DNA of 64,000 nucleotides, from positions 3,658,001 to 3,722,000 of the forward strand of contig NZ_JBIFNP010000001.1 of NCBI RefSeq assembly GCF_043945595.1. The letters are read 5' to 3'. The notes under the pieces were generated by a model. It was not told the origin of the DNA. It saw only the letters and a program-made list of their open reading frames with translations, and made no database searches. Of this stretch, positions 55,254 through 63,962 are shown piece after piece. This stretch comes from Paenibacillus_S sp043945595. Its GTDB lineage: Bacteria; Bacillota; Bacilli; Paenibacillales; NBRC-103111. Each line of letters starts with the position of its first letter. Position 1 is the first letter of the stretch. The position numbers and the translations under genes are program-made.

Positions 55254-56340
55254 ATGGATATTATTGAGCTTTCCATGCATTTAATTGATGAAGATACAGA
55301 TCAGCCCAGATATCAGTTCGACGAGGATGCGCTGCAGGAGCTTATGAAAAGCATCGACGAGCTCGGTCTGCTGTCCCCGATCAAAGTAAGAACCGTCCCC
55401 GGCGGGCGGTACAAAATTATTTACGGCAACCGCCGATACAAAGCGAGCCAAATGCTGGGACGCCCGACGATTCCGTGCATTGTCTCTAACGTGACGGATG
55501 AAACGGAAATTTACCTGGAGCAAATCGCGGAAAATTTGACGAGGGAAGGCTTCTCCCCCATTGAAGAAGCGGAGGCGTTTCATAAGCTGTTGAACGACCC
55601 GAAATTCAGCAGCTCGACCAAATTTCTGTCCAGCCGGCTGGGCAAGCCCGAATCGTACATAAAAAATAAATGCGAGCTGTTAAAATTCGGCGGCGCCGTC
55701 AAAAAGCTGATTGTCAGCGGAACCGAAATCCGAAAGGACAAGCTGACGGAGGATCAGCTTCTCCCTCTGAAGGATTTGCCGCTGGAGCACCGCGATCCTC
55801 TGGCGCTGATCATGGCCAGGGATGAAATGCCGGTCAGCGATGTGAAGAAGATCGCCAAGCTGTTTAAGGACAAAACCATCTCGTCCGGCACGAAGGACAA
55901 GCTGCTGTATAAATCGGGCCACGAGCTGCTGGAAACGTGGTCTGTCTACGAGCAGAACCGGGCCGAGCCGGTCCAAGCCCGCCGCAGCCAAAGCGGCCAA
56001 GAGCGATAAAGCCGGGCAAAAAGAAGCGGCGCCGGCAGCTGCGGCTCAAGCGCAGGCTGCGGTACCTGCGGGCATCGCAGTCCCGGCAGCGCCGCAGCAG
56101 CAACGCTCCGGCTTAACGCCGCTGGAGAGCAGGCTGCAGCAGCTGCTCGCCGCTCTTCCTGCCGGCGGCGCGCTGCCCGAGTCTGAAGCGGAGGCAGCCG
56201 CAGCGCCGCAGGATCGGGAGCAGTTCGCTCAAGATGTTGAGCGGCTTATCGAGACGCTGGAGAGCCACCTGGCCGCTTGGAAGAGCGTACAGGAGCTGAC
56301 GAAAGCCGGCTTGCTGACGGCAAGCGCAGCCGCCGAATAG
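55254..56340 (+). pseudogene. ParB/Spo0J-like protein with Ala-rich C-terminus, frameshifted
   Basis: About 361 aa when joined. ParB-type N-terminal domain (~1-95) with GNRRYKASQMLGRP and ENLTREGFSPIEEAEAFHKL, then an HTH region (SSRLGKPESYIKNKCELL, ~120-145). A first frame stops at 56009; a C-rich run GCCC near 55983 has one C too many, and without it an Ala/Gln-rich linker and a helical tail follow to 56340. No parA and no obvious parS nearby. A chromosomal ParB-family regulator or nuclease-like relative is possible. Confidence 0.75.
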
Positions 56341-56410
56341 CTCTTATAGATAATGCACCCTATGCTGTATTATTTGTAAGCTTCGCGGCTTGCAAAACGG
56401 CCGCTGGAGC

Positions 56411-56450
56411 AGGACCCGTTGAATGAAGAATGGGTCCTTTTCCTTTTCTT
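56411..56450 (+). terminator. Terminator of the yneQ-parB unit
   Basis: AGGACCC/GGGTCCT stem with a 14-base loop followed by TTTTCCTTTTC on the + strand. The tail overlaps the stop codon of the convergent phosphatase gene. Confidence 0.7.
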
Positions 56451-57030
56451 ATGCGTTCGGGTCCCAGAGCCGTTCCACCCGGGCAAGCTTCTGGTCTTCC
56501 CAGGTCAGCTTATAAATGTCAGGCTTGCTGGTTTGCGTCCAAAATTCAAAACCGTAGCTTTCATCGAATGCATTCAGCAGGATCGTCATAATATTCCCGT
56601 GCGTGCCCATCGCGATCTTCCTGCCCTGTTGTTCCTTCAACAAAGCCTGTACGACCGGAACCGCCCGTTCCTGCGCACGGCGCGTGCTTTCTCCTCCGGG
56701 CAGACAAAAGTCTTTATCGATAAACGACCGTCGGATGCCGTCAAGCAGCTGTTCTTCCGGAATATGGATCTCCATGCTTCCGACCGCTCGTTCATTCAGC
56801 GCTTCCAGTTCCCGGATGGACTTGCCCATCCGCTCCGCTAACGGTCTGATCGTCTCTACCGCCCTAACATAAGCGCTGGAGACAAAGACATCGATGCCCT
56901 CGTCCTTTAAGATGTCCGCAATTTTAAGGGCATCCTCATGTCCCTTGGCGGAAAGCCCCCGCGTCCGCTCGCTTCCCAGCACGAACGGAGATACTGCATG
57001 CCTGATCATATAAATATAAGTTTCTGCCAC
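56449..57030 (-). CDS. Histidine-phosphatase-family protein
   Basis: 193-aa member of the phosphoglycerate-mutase-like phosphatase superfamily. MIRHA at residues 8-12 carries the phospho-accepting His (IRHA variant of RHG); SSAYVRAVET near 51 and GTHGNIMTILL near 140 give the other Arg and His. GTG start with GGGAGG. Cytosolic phosphatase of unknown substrate. Confidence 0.9.
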   Translation of the reverse strand: MAETYIYMIRHAVSPFVLGSERTRGLSAKGHEDALKIADILKDEGIDVFVSSAYVRAVETIRPLAERMGKSIRELEALNERAVGSMEIHIPEEQLLDGIRRSFIDKDFCLPGGESTRRAQERAVPVVQALLKEQQGRKIAMGTHGNIMTILLNAFDESYGFEFWTQTSKPDIYKLTWEDQKLARVERLWDPNA

Positions 57031-57094
57031 GTTTCTGCCTCCCTCACGTTGGTGATGAAATCCCCGTCAAACTCTAGTTCATTCCTCCTACTGG

Positions 57095-57502
57095 TTACCG
57101 GATTACCTCGATTAATTCGACTGAGTCCTCTTTGGAAAACCGCTTGTCGAATGGATTGTCCCATACAAAGAATATTTCTGCCACGCTATCGGTATACCAT
57201 ACCTCGTAATAAACCGTTTCGATCACTTTTCCATCCACACGCTGGAAATAAAACTGGTAGTCCGGCGGTGCTTCCTTGCGTTTTACGTCTTTTTTCCACT
57301 CCCCGTTTTTTACATTGACCATACTCCTAACTTTGGAAACCGTCTTCGGGTCTGTCACTTCTTTGTAGTTTTCGAACTTGTTTTCCAGACCGGCTCTCTT
57401 CAAAACGATTAATTTTACAGCATCGGGACCCTCGCTGTTCTCGCATCCGGCAGATAATACCGTGATGATAACAAACATAATCAGGATGGAAACGGCTCTC
57501 AT
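57095..57502 (-). CDS. Small lipoprotein, unknown function
   Basis: 135 aa. Signal peptide with lipobox LSAGC (Cys near residue 20), then a charged beta-rich domain with many Lys/Asp/Glu and aromatic residues (YQFYFQRVDG, YYEVWYTD). ATG start after GAGAGGTATGC. No family recognised. Probably membrane-anchored on the outside. 64 bases after the phosphatase gene start on the same strand. Confidence 0.75.
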   Translation of the reverse strand: MRAVSILIMFVIITVLSAGCENSEGPDAVKLIVLKRAGLENKFENYKEVTDPKTVSKVRSMVNVKNGEWKKDVKRKEAPPDYQFYFQRVDGKVIETVYYEVWYTDSVAEIFFVWDNPFDKRFSKEDSVELIEVIR

Positions 57503-57725
57503 GCATACCTCTCATTCTGTAGTGTGGCAAACGAGGCTTACTGCTGCCTCTATTGAGTTTCAAGTTCACGCAAAGCAAAGGGCAGGCTGTGCCGGTTATT
57601 CTTCTTGTCGATCCAGCGATTCAAGCGGCTGCGCCTCCCACTGCATGCCTGTCCTAACATCGCCCGGATAAGGGATATGTTATAATGGGGGACACATCCT
57701 GAACAACGAGAGGTCGTTTTTTTTT

Positions 57726-58889
57726 ATGAAATTTGTCATTAGGCTAAGGGCGTTTAATTTTTTGTATTTTGCCATGCTGGCCATGTTTCTTTCGTTTCTT
57801 CCCGTTTATCTTGATGCCCAGGGGCTTACTGCGACCCGGATCGGCCTCATTATTGGGACCGGCGGAATCATTACGATTATTGCCCAGCCTTTATGGGGAA
57901 TCATCAGCGACCGCAGCCGGACGATAAAGAAGGTCATGCTGCTGCTGCTTGTCTGCTCGACGATCATAGGCTCCATGCTCTACGCATCCGGGAGCTTTGT
58001 TCTCCTGCTTCTGTTTACCATGCTGCTCTACTTCTTTCTCATGCCGCTGGACCCGTTGACGGAAAGCTTGAATTTCCAGACCGGTGAGGCATACGGAGCC
58101 AGCTATGGGTCGATCCGGACCTTCGGTGCCGTCGGGTACGCCGTCATGTCTCTAGCTGTAGGCTATGCCATGCTGTACTTCGGAAGCCGCAGTCTGTCGT
58201 TCCTGTTCGCGGTTATGGGTATCCTCAGCCTGATCGTATGCAGCTCGCTGGCGGATGCCCCGGCTGCAGGCAAGCCCGTCACTTTCAAAAGCTTACGGAG
58301 CTTCCTAAGCTATCGCCAGACCGTCTGGTTCCTGCTGCTGATCTTTATTACAGCCGTTCCCCAGCGGATCAACGATACGTTCCTGGGCGTCTATATCCGC
58401 AGCCTGGGCGGAAGCCCAGAGCTGGTCGGCCAAGCCTGGTTTTTTGCTGCAGGCAGCGAAATTCTCGTGTTCGCCTTAAGCTTCTGGTGGCTCCGCAAAG
58501 GCAAAGAGCTGCTGATCATTTCTTTCTCAAGCGTATTTTACGTTACCCGGTTTTTCATATCGGCGTGGATCACCGATCCGCAGTCGCTGGTTTTGGTCCA
58601 GATTCTGCAGACGTTCACCTTTCCCGTATTTTATTCGGCGGCGATTCAATATTTATACCGGATCGTACCGGAGGAATGGCGGGCCACAGGACAAACCGTG
58701 CTGGCCCTGCTCTTTTTTGGCGTATCCGGCATTGCAGCGTCTTATGCAGGCGGATGGCTGTATGAGCTCCTTGGCGGTCATACTTTGTACTTGGTCATTT
58801 CCTCCATCTCTCTTGTCGGGCTCCTATTCAGCTTATCGCTGTACGCCTTGTATGAGCGAGGTTCCCATATTGCCGTACAGGAAAAATAA
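57726..58889 (+). CDS. MFS transporter (HcaT/YwbF-like)
   Basis: 387-aa 12-helix protein of the MFS_1_like (3-phenylpropionate/nucleoside symporter) branch: FLPVYLDAQGLTATRIGLII at the start, GSIRTFGAVGYAV in the middle, ATGQTVLALLFFGVSGI in the C-half. A TATAAT occurs at 57681. ATG with GAGAGG spaced upstream. Substrate cannot be inferred from the neighbours. Confidence 0.88.
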   Translation: MKFVIRLRAFNFLYFAMLAMFLSFLPVYLDAQGLTATRIGLIIGTGGIITIIAQPLWGIISDRSRTIKKVMLLLLVCSTIIGSMLYASGSFVLLLLFTMLLYFFLMPLDPLTESLNFQTGEAYGASYGSIRTFGAVGYAVMSLAVGYAMLYFGSRSLSFLFAVMGILSLIVCSSLADAPAAGKPVTFKSLRSFLSYRQTVWFLLLIFITAVPQRINDTFLGVYIRSLGGSPELVGQAWFFAAGSEILVFALSFWWLRKGKELLIISFSSVFYVTRFFISAWITDPQSLVLVQILQTFTFPVFYSAAIQYLYRIVPEEWRATGQTVLALLFFGVSGIAASYAGGWLYELLGGHTLYLVISSISLVGLLFSLSLYALYERGSHIAVQEK

Positions 58890-58994
58890 AGAAGCTTCCA
58901 TTCGGAGCTTCAGGCTGTTAAGAAACCCGCTCTAAATAAAGACGCAGGCGGTGGTATCCAAGCTTACAAAGCCCGTTTTTCTTCGAAAAACGCT

Positions 58995-59097
58995 TAGTTT
59001 ACGCCCGCCTTTGAAATTCGTGAACATACCATCAAATCTAATTTCAACTCACGGATTTCAACTGCGGCTGGGGGAGGATAGCCCACCGGGGTATCAC
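58995..59097. repeat. Repeat R2, copy 2
   Basis: About 80% identical (83 of 103 columns counted by eye) to the complement of 53434-53534. The inner stem TTGAAATTCGTGAA with TTCAACTCACGGATTTCAA is kept. It lies in a 568-base interval between two MFS genes that otherwise contains only the small ORF at 59142. Confidence 0.7.
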
Positions 59098-59141
59098 ATA
59101 AATTTTGGGTTCCTCAACAAGTTTCTGACAACTTTCCGCCC

Positions 59142-59264
59142 TCAGCCTGCGGTTACCAAGGGAGACAGCCAGGGCGAGCCGTTTCCTTTCCTCGGCTTCT
59201 TACCCGATTTTTTCTTCAATCCGCTTACATATCCGCAGCCACAGCCGCAGCTACATATTCTCAT
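59142..59264 (-). CDS. Possible Cys-rich microprotein, 40 aa
   Basis: ATG with GGGAGGAATAAGGC upstream; N-terminus MRICSCGCGCGYVSG carries four Cys alternating with Ser/Gly, then a basic segment KKKSGKKPRKGNGS and PWLSPLV. No family recognised. The CxCxCxC pattern may bind metal (inference). A 149-aa frame on the + strand covers the same bases but has no ribosome site and overlaps the repeat, so it was not called. Confidence 0.4.
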   Translation of the reverse strand: MRICSCGCGCGYVSGLKKKSGKKPRKGNGSPWLSPLVTAG

Positions 59265-59457
59265 GCCTTATTCCTCCCATGCATTCCTGCTGTTCTTTAC
59301 GGTATACGGCTGTTATCCCCGCTTCGCATGGGCAAATATGATACCCAAAAACATTTTATCGGCTGAAAAGTATACTTTATCAAGGATCGGCACGCTTTAG
59401 TGTTATGATAGAACAGACGCTGCGAACGATAAAACATAAAAAGGAAGTGCTTCCCTT

Positions 59458-60687
59458 TTGGCTTATTCTTGGAAACGCAATCTATTCGTGCTGTGGATCG
59501 GCGCCTTTCTAGTCAGCATGGCTTATTCGGTCTCCATCCCGTTCCTATCCATCTTCTTGCAGGACGATCTGGGGGTTAATGATCACTTGGAGGCATGGAC
59601 AGGGGTCATCTTTGCATTAACCTTTCTCTCCAGCTCCCTGATCGCGCCGTTCTGGGGCTCGGTTGCCGATAAATACGGGCGAAAGCTGATGATGCTGCGC
59701 GCCGGCTTTTGCTTATCCTTGGCTTACTTCCTGTATTTCATTGTACAAAATCCTTACGAACTGATTGCCGTCCGCATTCTGGAAGGCCTGCTCGCCGGCT
59801 ACATACCGTCCGCCATCGCTCTGGTTGCAACCAATACGCCGGAAAAGCATGTCGGCTATGCCTTAGGCATCATTTCGACGGCCAGCGCCGCCGCTTCCAT
59901 CATGGGACCGCTGGTCGGCGGCTTCGTGAGCCATCTGATCGGCCCTCGCGATACCTTTTTCGTTGCCGGAACCCTCGTATTCATCGCTTTTATCATTGCA
60001 CTGCTTTGGGTAAAAGAGCCTTCCTTCAATAAATCGGAGGGCAGGCGTTCCTCGGTTACGCAGGATTTGAAGGCAGCCGTTTCTAACCGCAAGCTGATGC
60101 TGGCGCTGCTGGTCGTATTCGTGACCTCCACATCGATTATGATTTTGGAGCCGCTGTTAACGATCTATGTGCTGAAGCTCGGCTCGGATTCCTCCACGGC
60201 CTCGCTGCATGCCGGCATTATTTTCTCCGCGGTCGGCGTAGCCGCTTTAATCGCCGCTCCGCGATGGGGTAAGATCGGCGCGCGGATCGGTTACGAGAAG
60301 GTGCTGTTTATCGGTCTGCTGGGCGGGGGAATCGGGAGTTTGCTCCAAATTGGCTTTCACAGCCTGATCGGATTCGGCTCGCTTCGGTTTGTGTACGGTC
60401 TGTTCTTTGCAGGGGTGTTTCCTGCGCTTAACGCCCTGATCGCCAAATATACCGACCCGGGCTTCCGCAGCCGGGCCTTCGGCCTCAATCAGTCGGCCAA
60501 CCAATTCGGCCTTCTCATCGGTTCGCTGATCGGCGGGCTGATGGCAACCCAGCTGTCCATTCCATTCGTTTTTGCAATGAACGGAACCCTTCTGCTGCTG
60601 GTGGCCGTGCTGTTGAAGGTTCCGCGCTTCGCCCTGGTCTCAGGGAAAGCCTCACCCAACGAAAGCTCGCATTCTCCGAGCGCATAA
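59458..60687 (+). CDS. MFS multidrug-type transporter
   Basis: 409-aa 12-helix protein of the drug:H+ antiporter group. Loop 2-3 motif GSVADKYGRKLMML; motif C-like GPLVGGFVSHLIGPRDTFF in helix 5. TTG start with AAGGAAG at ~12 bases. Exports drugs or metabolites; no regulator is adjacent. Confidence 0.88.
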   Translation: MAYSWKRNLFVLWIGAFLVSMAYSVSIPFLSIFLQDDLGVNDHLEAWTGVIFALTFLSSSLIAPFWGSVADKYGRKLMMLRAGFCLSLAYFLYFIVQNPYELIAVRILEGLLAGYIPSAIALVATNTPEKHVGYALGIISTASAAASIMGPLVGGFVSHLIGPRDTFFVAGTLVFIAFIIALLWVKEPSFNKSEGRRSSVTQDLKAAVSNRKLMLALLVVFVTSTSIMILEPLLTIYVLKLGSDSSTASLHAGIIFSAVGVAALIAAPRWGKIGARIGYEKVLFIGLLGGGIGSLLQIGFHSLIGFGSLRFVYGLFFAGVFPALNALIAKYTDPGFRSRAFGLNQSANQFGLLIGSLIGGLMATQLSIPFVFAMNGTLLLLVAVLLKVPRFALVSGKASPNESSHSPSA

Positions 60688-60746
60688 GATCAGCTATACC
60701 AATTGTTCATTGAGCAGCTCTTTCGGCAGCCTTCCTTCGAGTCTTC

Positions 60747-61589
60747 TTATTCCAAAGCCGAAGCGGAAACGTAGATGAACCGCTCGAAGCGTGCCATGAC
60801 ATGGCTCTTCTGCAGCGGATGGCGTTCATATAGATAGTCGACGAAATAGCCCGGATGCTCTGAATTCCCCTGGAACATATCGTAGTGCAGCGGGATCACC
60901 GTTTCGAACCCGGCCGCGACAGCCAGCTCGGCGGCTTCCCTGAAATTCATATTGCCGATAATGTTTTTGGCATTCCGGAACACATCGCGTCCGTTAATCG
61001 GCAGCAGACCTAATTCGATCGCCTCGGCCTGAAGCGACTCAACCAGACCCGGATAAACGATCGTATCGCCTGCGTGATACATCTTGACGCCGTTCATCTC
61101 CAGTACGTATCCGACACAGCGGTAGCCGAGCTCGGGATCGTACTCCAGCTCCTCATGCGCGGATGGAAGAGGCTTCACACGAAAGCCCGCTTCGCTTCTC
61201 CATTCATCCGTTCGGGCCGTCACGATGTGATCGTCAGACACGCCAAGCTCCAGCAGCATTTCGCGGCAGCAGCCCGGCGCCATATAGCGAATGTCCGGCT
61301 TCGAGGCGGCCAGCGCCTGAATCGTCCGTTTATCGAGATGATCCGAATGCTCATGGGTAATCAGCACATAGCTGCCGTCCGCTATCTTATCCGGCGCAAA
61401 CGGCGGATCGAAGCTGCGGCTCGGCGAAGGGTCCAGGTACGGGTCGATATAAAGAACCGTCTCCCCTCCCTTTACAATGATGCCGCATTGGCCGATAAAC
61501 CACAGCGCGAGCATGCCATAAGGAACCTTGGTCGCAGCCACCTCGCGGACCAGATCGTCGCCGGTGCGATGTTTATGAATGGTTGTCAA
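60747..61589 (-). CDS. ulaG: UlaG-like metallo-beta-lactamase-fold hydrolase
   Basis: 280-aa MBL-fold protein. THEHSDHLD motif at ~78-86, then HEELEYDP near 145, HAGDTIVYPG near 172, LLPINGRD near 195 and HYDMFQGNSE near 233. That set, including the INGRD and HYD segments, marks L-ascorbate-6-phosphate lactonases. It would open a sugar-lactone phosphate in the cytosol with Mn or Zn. No ula transport genes are near, so the real substrate may differ. TTG start. Confidence 0.85.
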   Translation of the reverse strand: MTTIHKHRTGDDLVREVAATKVPYGMLALWFIGQCGIIVKGGETVLYIDPYLDPSPSRSFDPPFAPDKIADGSYVLITHEHSDHLDKRTIQALAASKPDIRYMAPGCCREMLLELGVSDDHIVTARTDEWRSEAGFRVKPLPSAHEELEYDPELGYRCVGYVLEMNGVKMYHAGDTIVYPGLVESLQAEAIELGLLPINGRDVFRNAKNIIGNMNFREAAELAVAAGFETVIPLHYDMFQGNSEHPGYFVDYLYERHPLQKSHVMARFERFIYVSASALE

Positions 61590-61628
61590 TGATATGTACC
61601 CCTTTCCTCTTATCGTTGCGCTCCGGGG

Positions 61629-62399
61629 TTACACACCCAGACCGCCTGAAATGGTAAGCTCCGTCCCCGTCACCTGACTGGATTCCTCGGAGAGCAAGTA
61701 TACCGCCCCGTGGGCCATGTCCTCCGGAGTCTGCATGCGTCCGCTCGGTACATAGCTTTCCGCCCGGCTGATCAGCTCTTCGGCGTTCTTCCCCATGCTC
61801 TGATGAACCTCTATTTCCCCTTCGGAAGCAACCCAGCCGACGGTAATCCAGTTGGAGCGGATATGGTCTCTCATATAATTGTGCGCGATGTGACGGCTTA
61901 GCGTAAGCAGCGCCCCTTTGGAGCAGGAATAGGCGGCGAGATCCTTCGCCCCCTTATAGCCGTTCAAGGAGCCCATATGGACAATGGATCCGCCGCCGGT
62001 GGACAGCATCGCCTGAACCGCATGCTTGGTGCAGAAAAAGGCACCTTTTACATTGACGTCCATAATCGTATCGTACAGCTCTTCGGTCGTATCCACTAGG
62101 GATGAACTGGGGTAAATTCCCGCATTGTTCACCAGTCCGTCCAACCGGCCGAACCGGCGGACGGCCTCTTCAATCAGCTGGCGGCAGGCCTCCTCGCTGC
62201 GAATATCGGCGTGCAGGAAGACAGCCTCCGTCCCGTATGCTTGCTTAAGCTCTTGGGCGGTCTGCCGTCCTTCCTCCTCATGGATTCCGTTCAGAACGAG
62301 CCGGGCGCCTTCCTCGGCGCATTTCATGGCAATGCCTTTACCGATTCCGCGTGTCGCCCCTGTAATGACGATGGCTTTATCTCTCAAACGCTCTCCCAT
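61629..62399 (-). CDS. SDR-family oxidoreductase
   Basis: 256-aa classical short-chain dehydrogenase. GATRGIGKG at ~14-22, NNAGIYPSSS near 92, Ser in MGSLNG near 143 and catalytic Y-S-C-S-K near 157. ITVGW replaces the usual VNPG after the active site. ATG start with AGGAGG. It is 39 bases before the UlaG-like gene in the same direction; together they could oxidise a sugar and then open its lactone (inference). Confidence 0.9.
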   Translation of the reverse strand: MGERLRDKAIVITGATRGIGKGIAMKCAEEGARLVLNGIHEEEGRQTAQELKQAYGTEAVFLHADIRSEEACRQLIEEAVRRFGRLDGLVNNAGIYPSSSLVDTTEELYDTIMDVNVKGAFFCTKHAVQAMLSTGGGSIVHMGSLNGYKGAKDLAAYSCSKGALLTLSRHIAHNYMRDHIRSNWITVGWVASEGEIEVHQSMGKNAEELISRAESYVPSGRMQTPEDMAHGAVYLLSEESSQVTGTELTISGGLGV

Positions 62400-62551
62400 A
62401 AACTGCAGCTCCTCCTATTGAACAATCGAAAAAGCGCTTACACATCCGCTTTCCGATGCATCTAATTTGTTTCCCGGCAGGCTTGCGCTGCAGCAAAGGA
62501 ACCGCCCTTTGAAATTTAAAGGCAGTCCCTTCCGTGCAGAACTTACTTATG

Positions 62552-62836
62552 CTAAAACTTCGACGGCAGAACCGCATCCGTCACAAGATCCCACTCGTGA
62601 ATTTCAAATCCTCTGGCTCCCAGAGCTACATAAGGGTCCTGGCCCACCCATTGCTGTACTTCCTGCTCCGATTCCGCAATATACACGACAAGACCGCCGG
62701 CGCCGTCAACAAAACGGCCTCTGGCAAAAATTTTCCCTTCGCTGTTCCGCTGCGCCAAGTAATCCAGATGCTGCTGGCGGTACTCCTGGCTTTTTTGCTG
62801 ATCCTTCATCGGTAAAAAAACTGCAAAATACTTCAT
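62552..62836 (-). CDS. YciI-like protein
   Basis: 94-aa alpha-beta-barrel (dimeric ferredoxin-like) protein of the YCII family: KYFAVFLPMKD at the start, HLDYLAQRNSEGKIFARGRF and DPYVALGARGFEIHEWDL. The conserved His-Asp of YciI is seen in QQHLDYL. Possible small hydrolase-like enzyme; function undefined. ATG start with GAGACGAGAAACGG context. Confidence 0.85.
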   Translation of the reverse strand: MKYFAVFLPMKDQQKSQEYRQQHLDYLAQRNSEGKIFARGRFVDGAGGLVVYIAESEQEVQQWVGQDPYVALGARGFEIHEWDLVTDAVLPSKF

Positions 62837-62945
62837 CCGTTTCTCGTCTCCATTCTAATCAAATAGGAAGTTGTCTCCAATTCAGCGACATACGTCTATA
62901 CTATCATGGATTGCCTGGAGTTTGCCATCCATATCCGCACGATGT

Positions 62946-63962
62946 CTAAGCTCGTCTGATCCGGTAACGAAACAGCGCTCCGGGAAGTCCTTGGAATTGG
63001 AGCCTGCCTTGGCCGATTAAGGTCCACAGCCGGTAGTCGATGAACGAGTCTCCCACCAGCTGCTTCCACTGCATGAGCGCTTCGCCTGCCGCACGGCCTG
63101 CATGGACGAATGAAGCGTCCTGGAGCTCCGACTGCAGCCGGTCTATAAGCGCGAGGAGCGGCTCATCAAAATAATGCTCAGGGACATGCTGAATGGCCCC
63201 GTCCCTCCATATTCTCAGCGTGCTTCCGGCACCGGAAAGCTCCAGCCACTCCGCCTCGAACCGCCTTCTCTCCCGCTCCGTCAGCAGCGGAAGCGCATCG
63301 CTTCCCTGCACGATTGCCTGCAGCGATTCAAATGGAATCTCCCCCTGGGCAATCGGCTCTTGCCCCGGATCGCCTGATTGCGCCATAGATGCGTAGGCAC
63401 GGGTTCCATTGACAATCCGGATCGGATTGCGCTTATGCCTAAGCAGATGCAGTACGAACCTCAGCGCTGTCTGGTCATGGGCATTGTCGTAGTGCCAGAT
63501 CGTAATCCGCTTCTCTGCCGGAATGTCTGCAAGAGTGGTAAGCATGGCTCCAATCTGATGCTCGCGATGATGAAAGCTGTAGTGCAAATAACATGGAAAC
63601 CGCTCTATAAACCAATGATTGCGGCGCTGCTGGCCTTCCGTTTCCTCCAGCGCATCCAACGGGCCGAGGGAAAAAAGAGTATCGAAGGCCAGCACCCTGC
63701 TCTCCAGCCTTCTGCCCAGATTGCTGAGCGCCACCTTCATCGCACCGGCATCGGACTGACTGAATACGAGGTGAACCTGATCTCTGCGCGCCTCTTCCTC
63801 CTGTTGACTTTGACGGGCGGAAGCGAGGGTTTCCTCCCACCGCTGCAGCAGCGGCGTGCTCGTCCCTTCCGCGGACGCCTCCGTCTGCTCAAGAAGCGCC
63901 AGGACAAAACGCCTGAGCTCCCATGGGCGAAGCTCGTCAATCTCCTTCTCGAAGCTGTGCAC
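62946..63962 (-). CDS. DUF1835-family protein
   Basis: 338 aa. The N-terminal ~100 residues are helical; from ~70 a DUF1835-type domain (VHLVFSQSDAGAMKVALSNL, FDTLFSLGPLD) follows, and the C-terminal ~110 residues match the DUF3658 layout. Function unknown. GTG 63962 is preferred because AAAGGAG is seven bases upstream; an in-frame TTG at 63983 would start before that site. Confidence 0.8.
   Translation of the reverse strand: MHSFEKEIDELRPWELRRFVLALLEQTEASAEGTSTPLLQRWEETLASARQSQQEEEARRDQVHLVFSQSDAGAMKVALSNLGRRLESRVLAFDTLFSLGPLDALEETEGQQRRNHWFIERFPCYLHYSFHHREHQIGAMLTTLADIPAEKRITIWHYDNAHDQTALRFVLHLLRHKRNPIRIVNGTRAYASMAQSGDPGQEPIAQGEIPFESLQAIVQGSDALPLLTERERRRFEAEWLELSGAGSTLRIWRDGAIQHVPEHYFDEPLLALIDRLQSELQDASFVHAGRAAGEALMQWKQLVGDSFIDYRLWTLIGQGRLQFQGLPGALFRYRIRRA

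Noticed and set aside
58951..59400. 149-aa + strand frame in the gap between two MFS genes
   Set aside because: No ribosome site, overlaps repeat R2, Pro/Phe-rich composition unlike a protein domain.
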